Shown in pieces: positions 1 to 8,084 of a stretch of 64,000 nucleotides of DNA. The translations under genes and the position numbers were made by a program. This DNA comes from Saprospiraceae bacterium (lineage in GTDB: Bacteria > Bacteroidota > Bacteroidia > Chitinophagales > Saprospiraceae). The DNA is taken from the NCBI GenBank assembly GCA_016710235.1, contig JADJLG010000001.1:2841501-2905500 (forward strand). Direction: 5' to 3'. Below the pieces are notes generated by a model that saw nothing but the letters and a program-made list of their open reading frames with translations, had not been told where the DNA came from and did no database searches. Each line of letters begins with the position of its first letter. Positions within the stretch are counted from its first letter, which is position 1.

Positions 1-1002
1 ACTTAAAGAAGCTTTCTTCACTAGAAATCCATAACATTTCATCCCTTCATGTGGAGGATCCATTGCTCCCTCCACATCATAAGGCACAAATTCAACTTCC
101 CCTCTGGATTTAAACGAAGGATGTCCATAAATTTCAAAAGGGCGATCAGTACCTCTGCCAAGGCTAATATCAGTACCCTCAAATAGACATAAAGATGGGT
201 AAAGCAATATACCATCCATATTTTTTAAATTGGGAGATGGTTTAGAATTCAATTTATAGTGGTCCTGTCTAGTATATTGTAAACAAGGTACTACGTATAG
301 GTCTAATTTTGATGAGTTTGCGATCCAATTTTCCCCTTTAATCATTCTAGCAAGTTCACCAATGCTAAGACCATAAATGATTGGTATAGGATCTACTCCG
401 ACAAACGACCTGAGGTTGGTGTCTAGCACCGGGCCATCTACGTAGTGAATATTGGGATTTGGTCTATCCAAAACATATAGAGGAATTGAGTTTTCTGCAC
501 AGGCTTCCATGATATAATGCAGACTGGAAATGTAAGTGTAAAATCTTACGCCAACGTCTTGAATATCAAAGAGGAATATATCTACATTGGATAAATCCTG
601 AGCATTTGGCTTTATCTTTTTTGAACCATATAGAGAAATGATAGGCAATCCGGTACGGCTATCTTTTTGGTCATCTATATGCTCTCCTGCGCTTTGAACT
701 CCTCTGATCCCATGCTCTGGCGCAAACAACTTGACAATATGAACACCTGAGTTTAAGAGAGTGTCCACCAGGTGTTTACCATAACATAAACTGGTATGAT
801 TGCAGAAAACTGCTACTCGCTTACCTTTTAATGCAGAATTATAGGACTCCAGGTTTTCAGCTCCACACAATATGCTGTCTAATCCTTTGTATGATTTAGA
901 TTTTTGATGATCTTGGATGTTCCGTTGATCTTGTACATGAACTTGAGCGGACCTGCAAAAAAGTCCACAAATGCAAATGACAAACAAAGTCAGATAATAC
1001 AT
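1..1002 (-). CDS. DUF1343 / NamZ-like exo-beta-N-acetylmuramidase, 3' end cut by window
   Basis: The frame is open for 334 codons from an ATG at 1002 to the window edge, so the C-terminus is missing (the family is usually about 400 residues). A hydrophobic N-terminus ending near residue 20 looks like a signal peptide, so the enzyme should act in the periplasm. Family hallmarks are LFAPEHGIRG, then DSRTGLPIISLYG, then FDIQDVGVRFYTYISS. In this family (DUF1343, NamZ) the enzyme releases MurNAc from the non-reducing end of peptidoglycan fragments during cell-wall recycling. It is divergent from the next gene with only 19 bp between the two start codons. The family call is secure; the substrate is inferred from it. 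Confidence 0.85.
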   Translation of the reverse strand, partial: MYYLTLFVICICGLFCRSAQVHVQDQRNIQDHQKSKSYKGLDSILCGAENLESYNSALKGKRVAVFCNHTSLCYGKHLVDTLLNSGVHIVKLFAPEHGIRGVQSAGEHIDDQKDSRTGLPIISLYGSKKIKPNAQDLSNVDIFLFDIQDVGVRFYTYISSLHYIMEACAENSIPLYVLDRPNPNIHYVDGPVLDTNLRSFVGVDPIPIIYGLSIGELARMIKGENWIANSSKLDLYVVPCLQYTRQDHYKLNSKPSPNLKNMDGILLYPSLCLFEGTDISLGRGTDRPFEIYGHPSFKSRGEVEFVPYDVEGAMDPPHEGMKCYGFLVKKASLS

Positions 1003-1021
1003 GTTAATTTAACTGCATTTT

Positions 1022-2431
1022 ATGGCTCAAAAGTATGCAATCGTTGATATAGAAACAACCGGAGGACACTTCGGTTCTGATCGTATTACTGAAATTGCCA
1101 TAGTAGTCTTGGAGAATGGAATCAAAATCAGAGAGTTTCAATCGCTGGTGAATCCAAATCGTTCGATTCCACCAGAAATTACAAGAATTACAGGAATCAA
1201 TAATCAAATGGTAGCGGTTGCACCTCAGTTTTTTGAAATCGCTCGCGATATTATCCTATGTATGCAAGATTGCATATTTGTTGCCCACAATGTTCAGTTT
1301 GATTATTCCTTTATCAGAAATGAATATTCCTTGCTTGGTTATTCTTTTAACATGAAAAGGTTATGCACTGTACGACTTGCCCGTAAATTTTTTCCAGGAC
1401 TTAGATCTTATAGCTTGGAGAACTTAATAAGACATTTTCAAATCCGTGTAAACGCCCGGCATAGAGCTTATGATGACGTTTGTGCTACAGTGGAAGTATT
1501 TATACATATCAATAGACAAAATTTCGGAAGTGAAAATTATAACCAAGCACTAAAAAACGTACTTCGAGAAAATAAACTTCCGGCTTCCTTGACTTATAAA
1601 GATATTCGTATGTTACCGGAAATGTGTGGAATCTATAAAATGAAAGACCTAACTGATAGCATTTTGTATATCGGAAAAAGCTTGAATATCAGAGAAAGGA
1701 TTATCCAACATTTCAATGATGTGACTACCAAAACATCTAAAATGATCCGAAATGTGCATTCTATTGAAACTATAGTTACAGGAAGTGAGCTTGTAGCCAT
1801 ATTGATGGAAGCTGAGCAAATAAAACAATTTACTCCTCCAATAAATCGAGCATTGAAAAGCAAGAATGAAAAATACTTTGTAATCGTTTCTGAACGATCT
1901 GACGGATTGAAATTTTTAGAGGTTAAACAGAAGGAATGGGTAAAAAATGAAATTCCAGTTTTCGGCATGTTTACTACTGTGATACGTGCTAAATCATTTA
2001 TCAGATTCTTAGAAGAAAAATATGAATTGTGTTCAGGACTTGCAAAATCCAAACAACTATTCCAATCACCCTGCGAACTTTATGTTGTCCAAAAATGTCA
2101 TGGCGTATGTGCGGGCAAAGAATCAATAGAATCCTATAATTTGCGTTTTAATGAAATGATCGTTTGTGAATGGAATATTTTTGGGGAAGATTTGGTAATA
2201 TTGGATACAGGAAGACATGCAGATGAAAAGTCATTTGTTCTGATCGAGAGTGGCTTTTGCAAAGCTCTTGGATTTCTCACAAATCACAATGCTATTCCTA
2301 GCATTGCCGAATTGGAAAAAAATTCATTACCATATCGAGGGACTTACGAATCAAACCGTATGATTAAATCTTATCTGGAGAAAAACAAACAATCAATTTG
2401 TTTGAAGATTTCTGAGCTGCCTATGAAATAA
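1022..2431 (+). CDS. DnaQ-like 3'-5' exonuclease fused to a GIY-YIG (UvrC N-terminal type) nuclease domain
   Basis: This is a 469-residue two-domain nuclease. Residues 1-165 form a DEDDh exonuclease like the polymerase III epsilon subunit: D9 and E11 in VDIETTG, D94 in HNVQFDYSF, H147 and D152 in HRAYDD. Residues about 200-280 form a GIY-YIG domain (GIYKM, then LYIGKSLNIRERIIQHF) like the 3'-incising half of UvrC and Cho. The remaining ~190 residues resemble the tail seen in similar fusions. UvrB-binding and HhH domains were not recognised. A role in DNA repair is inferred. The stop overlaps the convergent pyrF by 11 bp. Confidence 0.88.
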   Translation: MAQKYAIVDIETTGGHFGSDRITEIAIVVLENGIKIREFQSLVNPNRSIPPEITRITGINNQMVAVAPQFFEIARDIILCMQDCIFVAHNVQFDYSFIRNEYSLLGYSFNMKRLCTVRLARKFFPGLRSYSLENLIRHFQIRVNARHRAYDDVCATVEVFIHINRQNFGSENYNQALKNVLRENKLPASLTYKDIRMLPEMCGIYKMKDLTDSILYIGKSLNIRERIIQHFNDVTTKTSKMIRNVHSIETIVTGSELVAILMEAEQIKQFTPPINRALKSKNEKYFVIVSERSDGLKFLEVKQKEWVKNEIPVFGMFTTVIRAKSFIRFLEEKYELCSGLAKSKQLFQSPCELYVVQKCHGVCAGKESIESYNLRFNEMIVCEWNIFGEDLVILDTGRHADEKSFVLIESGFCKALGFLTNHNAIPSIAELEKNSLPYRGTYESNRMIKSYLEKNKQSICLKISELPMK

Positions 2432-3239
2432 AGGGTTTCATTCGTGCAGCCAGTCCAGCTACCTGTTGTCGCACGTAATTCTCCAATACAACTTCAGAAT
2501 TGGGATAACTTATACTCCTTGATACGTTGATGAGTAATCCTCCCAGCTGGTTCATCCCGGAAATTATCGTTCTTTCTAAATCACCACCTTGCTCACCTAC
2601 ACCTGGAACTAGAAAAAAATGTTCGGGACATAAATTCCGCGCATGACTGATCTGATCAGCTCGAGTTGCACCAATGACAAACATTAGCTGATTATAGTTA
2701 ACCGTGGTAGAAAATTTCTGAATGATTAATTCATACAATTTTTGACCAGTGCCTAAAGGCATTAGTTCAAAATCGGCTGCTCCGGGATTTGATGTCAAAC
2801 CTAATACGATAGACCATTTACCTTCGTAATCGATAAATGACTGCAGACTATCCACTCCCATGTACGGGTGTAATGTGATTGCGTCCGCATCCAATTTTTG
2901 AAAATAGTACTCTGCATATTTCTGCGATGTATTACCGATATCGGCTCTTTTAGCGTCTATGATAAAAAAACAATCTGAAGGAATTTCTTTGACCAACATT
3001 TCCAGCTGAATCCAACCATGTGGTCCATGATTTTCAAAAAAAGCGACATTAATTTTATAGGCAACCGCTTGATCTGAGGTCCAATGAATGATATCTCTGC
3101 AAAAATCAAACAATGGAAACTTGCGTTGAAGATATCTAGGATCCATTTTATTCAAATCCGGATCTAGTCCAACACATAGAAAAGTCTTCTTCAGACGAAT
3201 CTGTTCATAGATGGAGTTAGCATCAAAAATTCTCCTCAT
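2421..3239 (-). CDS. pyrF: Orotidine 5'-phosphate decarboxylase, subfamily 2
   Basis: Catalyses OMP to UMP with loss of CO2, the last step of de novo UMP synthesis. At 272 residues it fits the longer type 2 enzymes found in Bacteroidota and Actinobacteria. Visible motifs are CVGLDPDLNKM near the N-terminus, the catalytic FIIDAKRADIGNTS (Asp-Lys-Asp triad region), ITLHPYMGVDS, and the phosphate-gripping VPGVGEQGGD near the C-terminus. It starts 15 bp downstream of the mrp-like gene on the same strand, so the two are probably co-transcribed. Confidence 0.96.
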   Translation of the reverse strand: MRRIFDANSIYEQIRLKKTFLCVGLDPDLNKMDPRYLQRKFPLFDFCRDIIHWTSDQAVAYKINVAFFENHGPHGWIQLEMLVKEIPSDCFFIIDAKRADIGNTSQKYAEYYFQKLDADAITLHPYMGVDSLQSFIDYEGKWSIVLGLTSNPGAADFELMPLGTGQKLYELIIQKFSTTVNYNQLMFVIGATRADQISHARNLCPEHFFLVPGVGEQGGDLERTIISGMNQLGGLLINVSRSISYPNSEVVLENYVRQQVAGLAARMKPFIS

Positions 3240-3254
3240 TGCTTCAAATATTTA

Positions 3255-4343
3255 TTACTGAGTGAGTTGTACAATTTTTGTTGGTGTATTGGTCTGATTT
3301 CTATGTTTTACTCTTTCTACCAGCTTATCTGCAATTTGTGCAAACTCCACAGAGGATTCATCCTGATCAAATATAGATAATTCATGATCTGCTCTTTGTC
3401 TGATCGACTCATGAATCGGAATTTTACCTAAAATGACAGATTTTGTAAAATCGGAAAGTCTTTGGCCGCCACCCTTTCCGAAGATATAATATTTTTTGTC
3501 TTGCATGTCAGGAGGACTAAAATAAGACATATTTTCAATTACACCAAGTATTGGAACAGAAATCTGGTCCAGCATGAACATATTTGCCGCTTTGATAGCA
3601 TCTGCTACGGCTACTTCCTGTGGAGTGGTGACAAGTACGACACCTGTTATTGGAATAGTCTGTACAAGCGTGAGCTGAATATCTCCTGTCCCAGGAGGCA
3701 AATCGATGATGAGGTAATCTAGCTCCGGCCAAACTGTGTCTAGAAAAAACTGCTTGATAATGGCACCCAAACGAGGTCCACGTAGGACCACCGCTTGTTC
3801 CGGTTCGATTATATTGCCGAGTGATATTACAGGTATTCCGTTGACATCTATCGGTACTAATAGGTTTTTACCATCTTTTTGGACCACCTGAGGCCTTTTA
3901 TTCTTTATGCCAAAAATTGTAGGCATCGAAGGTCCGTATAAATCCGTATCCAATATTCCGGCTTTAAATCCCAATTTGGCAAGACTGATTGCCAAATTAG
4001 CTGATATGGTTGATTTACCTACTCCGCCCTTCCCTGACGCAACTGCTATAAAATTCCTTATTTGAGGAACTACAGTATTCGGAGCTTCTGAGTGAGGTTG
4101 ATAGGCTACAAAATGGGCGTTGGGCTCATAATCCGGAAATTCTTTCTTCAGGGTTTCATGTAAGCTCCTGTACAATACATCTTTGTGAGGGTATTTTGCA
4201 GAAGGTAAATGAATACTGAAATTAATGCTTTTTTGATCAATTTTTAGATCCCTGACCATTTGGAGACTCAATATATCTTTACCTGTCTCAGGCTCTTTGA
4301 TAGACCTGAAAATATCCAAAAGCTGATCTGTCTCTGGCTGCAT
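3255..4343 (-). CDS. mrp: Mrp/ApbC-family P-loop ATPase, Fe-S cluster carrier
   Basis: The 362-residue protein has an N-terminal MIP18/DUF59-like domain (about residues 5-80) followed by a deviant Walker A NTPase, SGKGGVGKST (about 103-112). Downstream are LDTDLYGPSMPTIFG and the switch region YLIIDLPPGTGDIQLT, both diagnostic for Mrp/NBP35 proteins, which load Fe-S clusters onto apoproteins. The position where ApbC-type proteins carry a CxxC (after ENMSYF) reads SPPDM here, with no cysteines. That matches my memory of other Bacteroidota Mrp proteins, but it means the bridging-cluster ligand is not obvious. First gene of a probable mrp-pyrF operon. Confidence 0.92.
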   Translation of the reverse strand: MQPETDQLLDIFRSIKEPETGKDILSLQMVRDLKIDQKSINFSIHLPSAKYPHKDVLYRSLHETLKKEFPDYEPNAHFVAYQPHSEAPNTVVPQIRNFIAVASGKGGVGKSTISANLAISLAKLGFKAGILDTDLYGPSMPTIFGIKNKRPQVVQKDGKNLLVPIDVNGIPVISLGNIIEPEQAVVLRGPRLGAIIKQFFLDTVWPELDYLIIDLPPGTGDIQLTLVQTIPITGVVLVTTPQEVAVADAIKAANMFMLDQISVPILGVIENMSYFSPPDMQDKKYYIFGKGGGQRLSDFTKSVILGKIPIHESIRQRADHELSIFDQDESSVEFAQIADKLVERVKHRNQTNTPTKIVQLTQ

Positions 4344-4379
4344 AAGTTTTCATTTAAAACTAAACCCTGTGTCATTGCG

Positions 4380-4411
4380 TTTGGTTTAACGTCTTGGATT
4401 TAATATTTTTG
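4380..4411 (+). promoter_or_regulatory. Candidate Bacteroidetes-type promoter for the ribF fusion gene
   Basis: TTTGG at 4380-4384 and TATTTTTG at 4404-4411 match the Bacteroidetes -33/-7 consensus (TTTG, about 20 bp, TAnnTTTG). The spacer is about 20 bp. The -7 box ends 8 bp before the ATG, which would give a nearly leaderless transcript. Seen by eye only. Confidence 0.5.
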
Positions 4412-4419
4412 CGCTTTCC

Positions 4420-6432
4420 ATGAGATTAATTCGGTTTTCTAAAGAGCAGTTGCCTGATTTTCAAAAGACAGTGGTCACCATTGGATCTTTTGATGGAGTC
4501 CACGCAGGACATCAGGAACTCATTAAAAGAGCTGTTCAAGAAGCAAAGAACCTTGCCAGCCCTTGCATAGCTATCAGTTTTGAACCTCATCCCCGTATTT
4601 TTTTGGACCCTTCGGAGGGAAATATTGGTTTGCTGACTACACAGGAGGAGAAAATCAGTTTGCTTGAAGAACTCGGAGTTGATTATTTTGTCATTGTACC
4701 ATTTACACATGAATTTTCTCAACTACAGCCTGGGGACTATATCGAAAGTTTTTTGTTGAAAAATTTCAATCCGGCCATAGTTGTAATCGGCCATGACCAC
4801 AGATATGGGATCTATGGATCGGGCGATGCACATTTATTGAGAGAATACGAACAAGTTGGTGCTTTTCAATTAATCCAGGTTCATGCAAGATCTTTTCAAG
4901 GAAATTTAATTAGTTCTTCTGCAATAAGAAATAGTATTAAGAAAAACGAATGGGATAAGGTTCGTCAATTTTTGTTAAGAAATTATCGATTTTCAGGAAA
5001 AGTAATTTCAGGTGATCATATTGGTACAAGTTTAGGCTACCCAACGGCAAATGTTGAAGTTTCAGATAAGCTCAAATTGCTTCCTTCTTCAGGAGTTTAT
5101 GCAGCAAAAGGCAAAGTCAATGATCGCAGTTATTCCGGGATGTTATATATTGGCAATAGACCTAGTATTGCTGATGGATTAGGCCAAAACATTGAGATTC
5201 ATTTTTTTGATTTTAATGATGAAATATATGGAAGAAATATTACCATTGAGATAATAGATTTCATCAGAGCAGATATTAAATTTGATAGTCTTGAAGAATT
5301 GAGGTCACAAATTCAAGCTGATGAGTATTTTATCAGGAAATCAATTTTCAAATATAGTATATTGGATGCGGCAACTCTTTCCAAGCCTAAAATAGCCGTT
5401 GCAGTACTCAATTTCAACGGCATTGAATATCTTAAGAAATATTTATCACCATTGGTAGAGCACAGTTCTCACTTGGCAGATATTTATGTGATCGACAATG
5501 CTTCATCTGATGATTCTGTAGGCTTTGTAAGGTCACAATTTCCTATGGTGAAAATTATCAACCTCAAGAAAAATTATGGTTTTGCAGAAGGATACAATAA
5601 AGGCTTAGCCCAAATAAAAGCAGATTATTTTGCTTTATTGAATTCAGATGTATTAGTAAATGATGACTGGCTGACACCTTTGGTTAAAACTATCCAATCA
5701 GACCCATTTATACTTGCTGTACAACCTAAAATATTGTCATTACTTGAACCTGTAATGTTTGAATATGCTGGTGCAGCAGGTGGATTAATTGATGCATTAG
5801 GATATCCTTTCTGCAAAGGGAGGATAATGCAAACAATTGAGAAGGACGAGCAGCAATATGATGGTATCTCGGAAGTATTTTGGGGTTCTGGTGCAGCTTT
5901 ATTGGTCAATGCCAAAGCCTTTCATCAGCTAGGAGGATTTGATAGCGAGTATTTTGCACACCAGGAAGAGATTGATTTGTGTTGGCGGATGAAGAGAGCT
6001 GGCGGTAAAGTCATGGTCAATACTGCCTCACGGGTATTTCACCTAGGTGGAGGTACCTTGGATTATGAAAAACCTTATAAACTATATCTCAATTTTCGTA
6101 ATAATATCACTACAATATTTAAAAATATCCCTTGGTATAAGTTAATCTACATTCTACCTATCAGGACGGTACTTGATATTGTAATAGCTCTTAAATATAT
6201 CCTTACTGGTAAAGTCTTGCATGGGTGGTATATAATTGAAGCATATATTTTTTCTATCATCAGTACTCCATTTTTAATCCATAAAAAAGAAAAAACTTAC
6301 GCCCTTATTCAAAGAAATAAATTAGGATATTGGAATAATGTAGGATTACTTAGAAGTTCGATCATTGCACAATATTTTCTATTTGGAAACAAAACCGTTA
6401 GGAAAATCAATCCCACAAACTTTGTCAGGTAG
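4420..6432 (+). CDS. ribF: Fusion: RibF riboflavin kinase/FAD synthetase plus family 2 glycosyltransferase
   Basis: One uninterrupted 670-codon frame holds two proteins. Residues 1-310 are a complete RibF: an FMN adenylyltransferase domain (GSFDGVHAGHQELI; FEPHPRIF; GHDHRYG; SSSAIRNSI) and a riboflavin kinase domain (GTSLGYPTANVEV; GVYAAKGKV; IEIHFFDFNDEIYG). Together they convert riboflavin to FMN and FAD. Residues about 330-600 are a GT2 glycosyltransferase: AVLNFNG, VIDNASSDDS, LNSDV as the DxD-like site, and GGFDSEYFAHQEEIDLCWR. The tail has hydrophobic stretches, as in membrane-associated rhamnosyltransferases. No stop codon or in-frame ATG lies at the junction (about 5340-5400). The stop overlaps the next GTG start by one base. 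Whether one or two polypeptides are made is unknown. Confidence 0.88.
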   Translation: MRLIRFSKEQLPDFQKTVVTIGSFDGVHAGHQELIKRAVQEAKNLASPCIAISFEPHPRIFLDPSEGNIGLLTTQEEKISLLEELGVDYFVIVPFTHEFSQLQPGDYIESFLLKNFNPAIVVIGHDHRYGIYGSGDAHLLREYEQVGAFQLIQVHARSFQGNLISSSAIRNSIKKNEWDKVRQFLLRNYRFSGKVISGDHIGTSLGYPTANVEVSDKLKLLPSSGVYAAKGKVNDRSYSGMLYIGNRPSIADGLGQNIEIHFFDFNDEIYGRNITIEIIDFIRADIKFDSLEELRSQIQADEYFIRKSIFKYSILDAATLSKPKIAVAVLNFNGIEYLKKYLSPLVEHSSHLADIYVIDNASSDDSVGFVRSQFPMVKIINLKKNYGFAEGYNKGLAQIKADYFALLNSDVLVNDDWLTPLVKTIQSDPFILAVQPKILSLLEPVMFEYAGAAGGLIDALGYPFCKGRIMQTIEKDEQQYDGISEVFWGSGAALLVNAKAFHQLGGFDSEYFAHQEEIDLCWRMKRAGGKVMVNTASRVFHLGGGTLDYEKPYKLYLNFRNNITTIFKNIPWYKLIYILPIRTVLDIVIALKYILTGKVLHGWYIIEAYIFSIISTPFLIHKKEKTYALIQRNKLGYWNNVGLLRSSIIAQYFLFGNKTVRKINPTNFVR

Positions 6433-7148
6433 TGAAAGAAGATTATATCCTATTTGAAGACGAACAAGTCCTTGCTGTCAATAAGCCTTCCGGTCTATTG
6501 TCCATTCAAGATAGATTTGATCCTTTAAAGCCTTGTGCCTTAAATGAGTTTTCCGTTCGAGGTCGTAATTTGTTACCTGTTCATAGATTGGATAAGGAAA
6601 CTTCAGGTGTTCTTTGTTTTGCTCAAAACCCAGCCGCACATCGTGCGATTAGCTTGCTGTTTGAAGAGAGGATGGTCGAAAAAAATTACCTGGCAATATG
6701 CCACGGCAAACCCGAAATCGAGGAAGGGCAAATTGATTTAGCGCTCGCACACCATCTACAAAAACCCGGCCTAATGCGCGTTCATCCAAAGGGTAAGCCA
6801 TCCCAAACCTTATATAAAGTTGAAGCTCAATGGAGAGAATTCTGTTTGCTTAGAGTCAAACCCCTTACTGGAAGGACACATCAGATTCGTGTCCATCTTG
6901 CTTCTATTGGATGTCCTATCGTAGGTGACCTGGCCTATGGAGGTACCTCAGGCCTGAAAATAGACGATATCAAAAAAAACAGATTGAAGACTAAGGAAGA
7001 ATCTTCCTCGTTTTTGATCTCGCGAGTCGCACTTCATTCCGATTTGCTCTCCTTTCATTATTTAGCCAAAGACTACAAATTTATGGCTGACCTCCCCCGA
7101 GATATGAAGGCTGCGATTAACCAATTGAATAAATGGCAAAAAGCATGA
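6432..7148 (+). CDS. RluA-family pseudouridine synthase
   Basis: Isomerises uridine to pseudouridine in rRNA or tRNA. The 238-residue protein carries the catalytic motif HRLDKETSGVLCFA (Asp is the nucleophile), VNKPSGLLSIQDR near the N-terminus, and the RTHQIRVHLASIGCPIVGD block typical of RluA/RluC/RluD enzymes. There is no N-terminal S4 domain, so it is closer to the short RluA/TruC type; the modified position cannot be told. It starts with GTG in a TAGTG overlap with the previous stop, implying translational coupling. Confidence 0.9.
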   Translation: MKEDYILFEDEQVLAVNKPSGLLSIQDRFDPLKPCALNEFSVRGRNLLPVHRLDKETSGVLCFAQNPAAHRAISLLFEERMVEKNYLAICHGKPEIEEGQIDLALAHHLQKPGLMRVHPKGKPSQTLYKVEAQWREFCLLRVKPLTGRTHQIRVHLASIGCPIVGDLAYGGTSGLKIDDIKKNRLKTKEESSSFLISRVALHSDLLSFHYLAKDYKFMADLPRDMKAAINQLNKWQKA

Positions 7149-7183
7149 AAGGTTAAAAATCCTTTTACTACCTGGAATTGAGT

Positions 7184-7212
7184 TTTGAATCCTAATAATT
7201 TGATTATATTTG
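7184..7212 (+). promoter_or_regulatory. Candidate promoter upstream of the two-component operon
   Basis: TTTG at 7184-7187 and TATATTTG at 7205-7212 fit the Bacteroidetes -33/-7 pattern with a 17-bp spacer. This would leave a leader of about 205 nt before the response regulator ATG at 7426. The leader (about 7220-7425) shows no ORF or conserved RNA that I recognise. Confidence 0.45.
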
Positions 7213-7425
7213 CGTTATCGTTTCCCATTTTCTTTTTATTTATTTTCATATAGTTTCAATGTAAGTTCAATTGTATTCTCTGAATCTGCTTTCATCTCAA
7301 TCCATAGATTGCTATGATTGCGGACTAACCAGTTGGCGAAAATTGTGTTTTTAAGATGACTAAAACATAATCCTGCGATAGATCGATTTTAGCTTATTTT
7401 TACCCATTACCAGAAGAAAAAAATC

Positions 7426-8079
7426 ATGATAAAAGTAATGATTGCGGATGACCACGCCATGTTTGTTGATGGCTTAGAGTCATTATTAAAAAATGAAAAG
7501 AATATTGTAGTTGTTGAGAAATGTTACACGGGAAATGAAGTTTTTGATAAACTAAAAACCGTAAAACCCGATGTACTGCTTTTAGACATCAATCTTCCCG
7601 AGCTGAATGGCATCGAAGTGGCATCAAGAATGAACAAGACGCATCCTCAAATAAAAATTGTGGCACTCTCCATGTACAATGAAGAGAGTTTTGTATCAGA
7701 AATATTGAAAGCTGGAGCAATGGGGTATATCTTAAAAAATACTGGACGGGCTGAGTTGGTGAAAGCAATCGAAACAGTTTCTACAGGTCAAACTTACTTT
7801 TCAAAAGAAGTGACCGAGACAATTATGGGCTCACTACTTAAAAAGACCCCGACCAAGAAGGGCAATAATTTTTTAACTCCTAAGATATCTCGCAGAGAAA
7901 AAGAGGTTCTAGAACTGATCGTAAGAGAGTATACTACTCAAGAGATTGCGGATAAATTATTTATCAGTTTGAAAACTGTCGAGTCACATCGCAGTAGTTT
8001 GATCTCTAAACTTAATGTAAGAAACACAGCAGGATTGGTTCGGGCTACATTAGAACTGAGATTATTGGAGGACAAATAA
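7426..8079 (+). CDS. NarL/FixJ-family response regulator
   Basis: A 217-residue DNA-binding regulator. The receiver domain (1-120) has the acidic pair in IADDH, the phospho-acceptor D54 in LLLDINLP and the conserved Lys in YILKN. A LuxR-type helix-turn-helix follows (about 148-210): ISRREKEVLELIVREYTTQE, then the recognition segment ISLKTVESHRSSLISKL. The cognate kinase starts 5 bp downstream, so the two form one operon. The target genes are not apparent. Confidence 0.95.
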   Translation: MIKVMIADDHAMFVDGLESLLKNEKNIVVVEKCYTGNEVFDKLKTVKPDVLLLDINLPELNGIEVASRMNKTHPQIKIVALSMYNEESFVSEILKAGAMGYILKNTGRAELVKAIETVSTGQTYFSKEVTETIMGSLLKKTPTKKGNNFLTPKISRREKEVLELIVREYTTQEIADKLFISLKTVESHRSSLISKLNVRNTAGLVRATLELRLLEDK

Positions 8080-8084
8080 CATCG

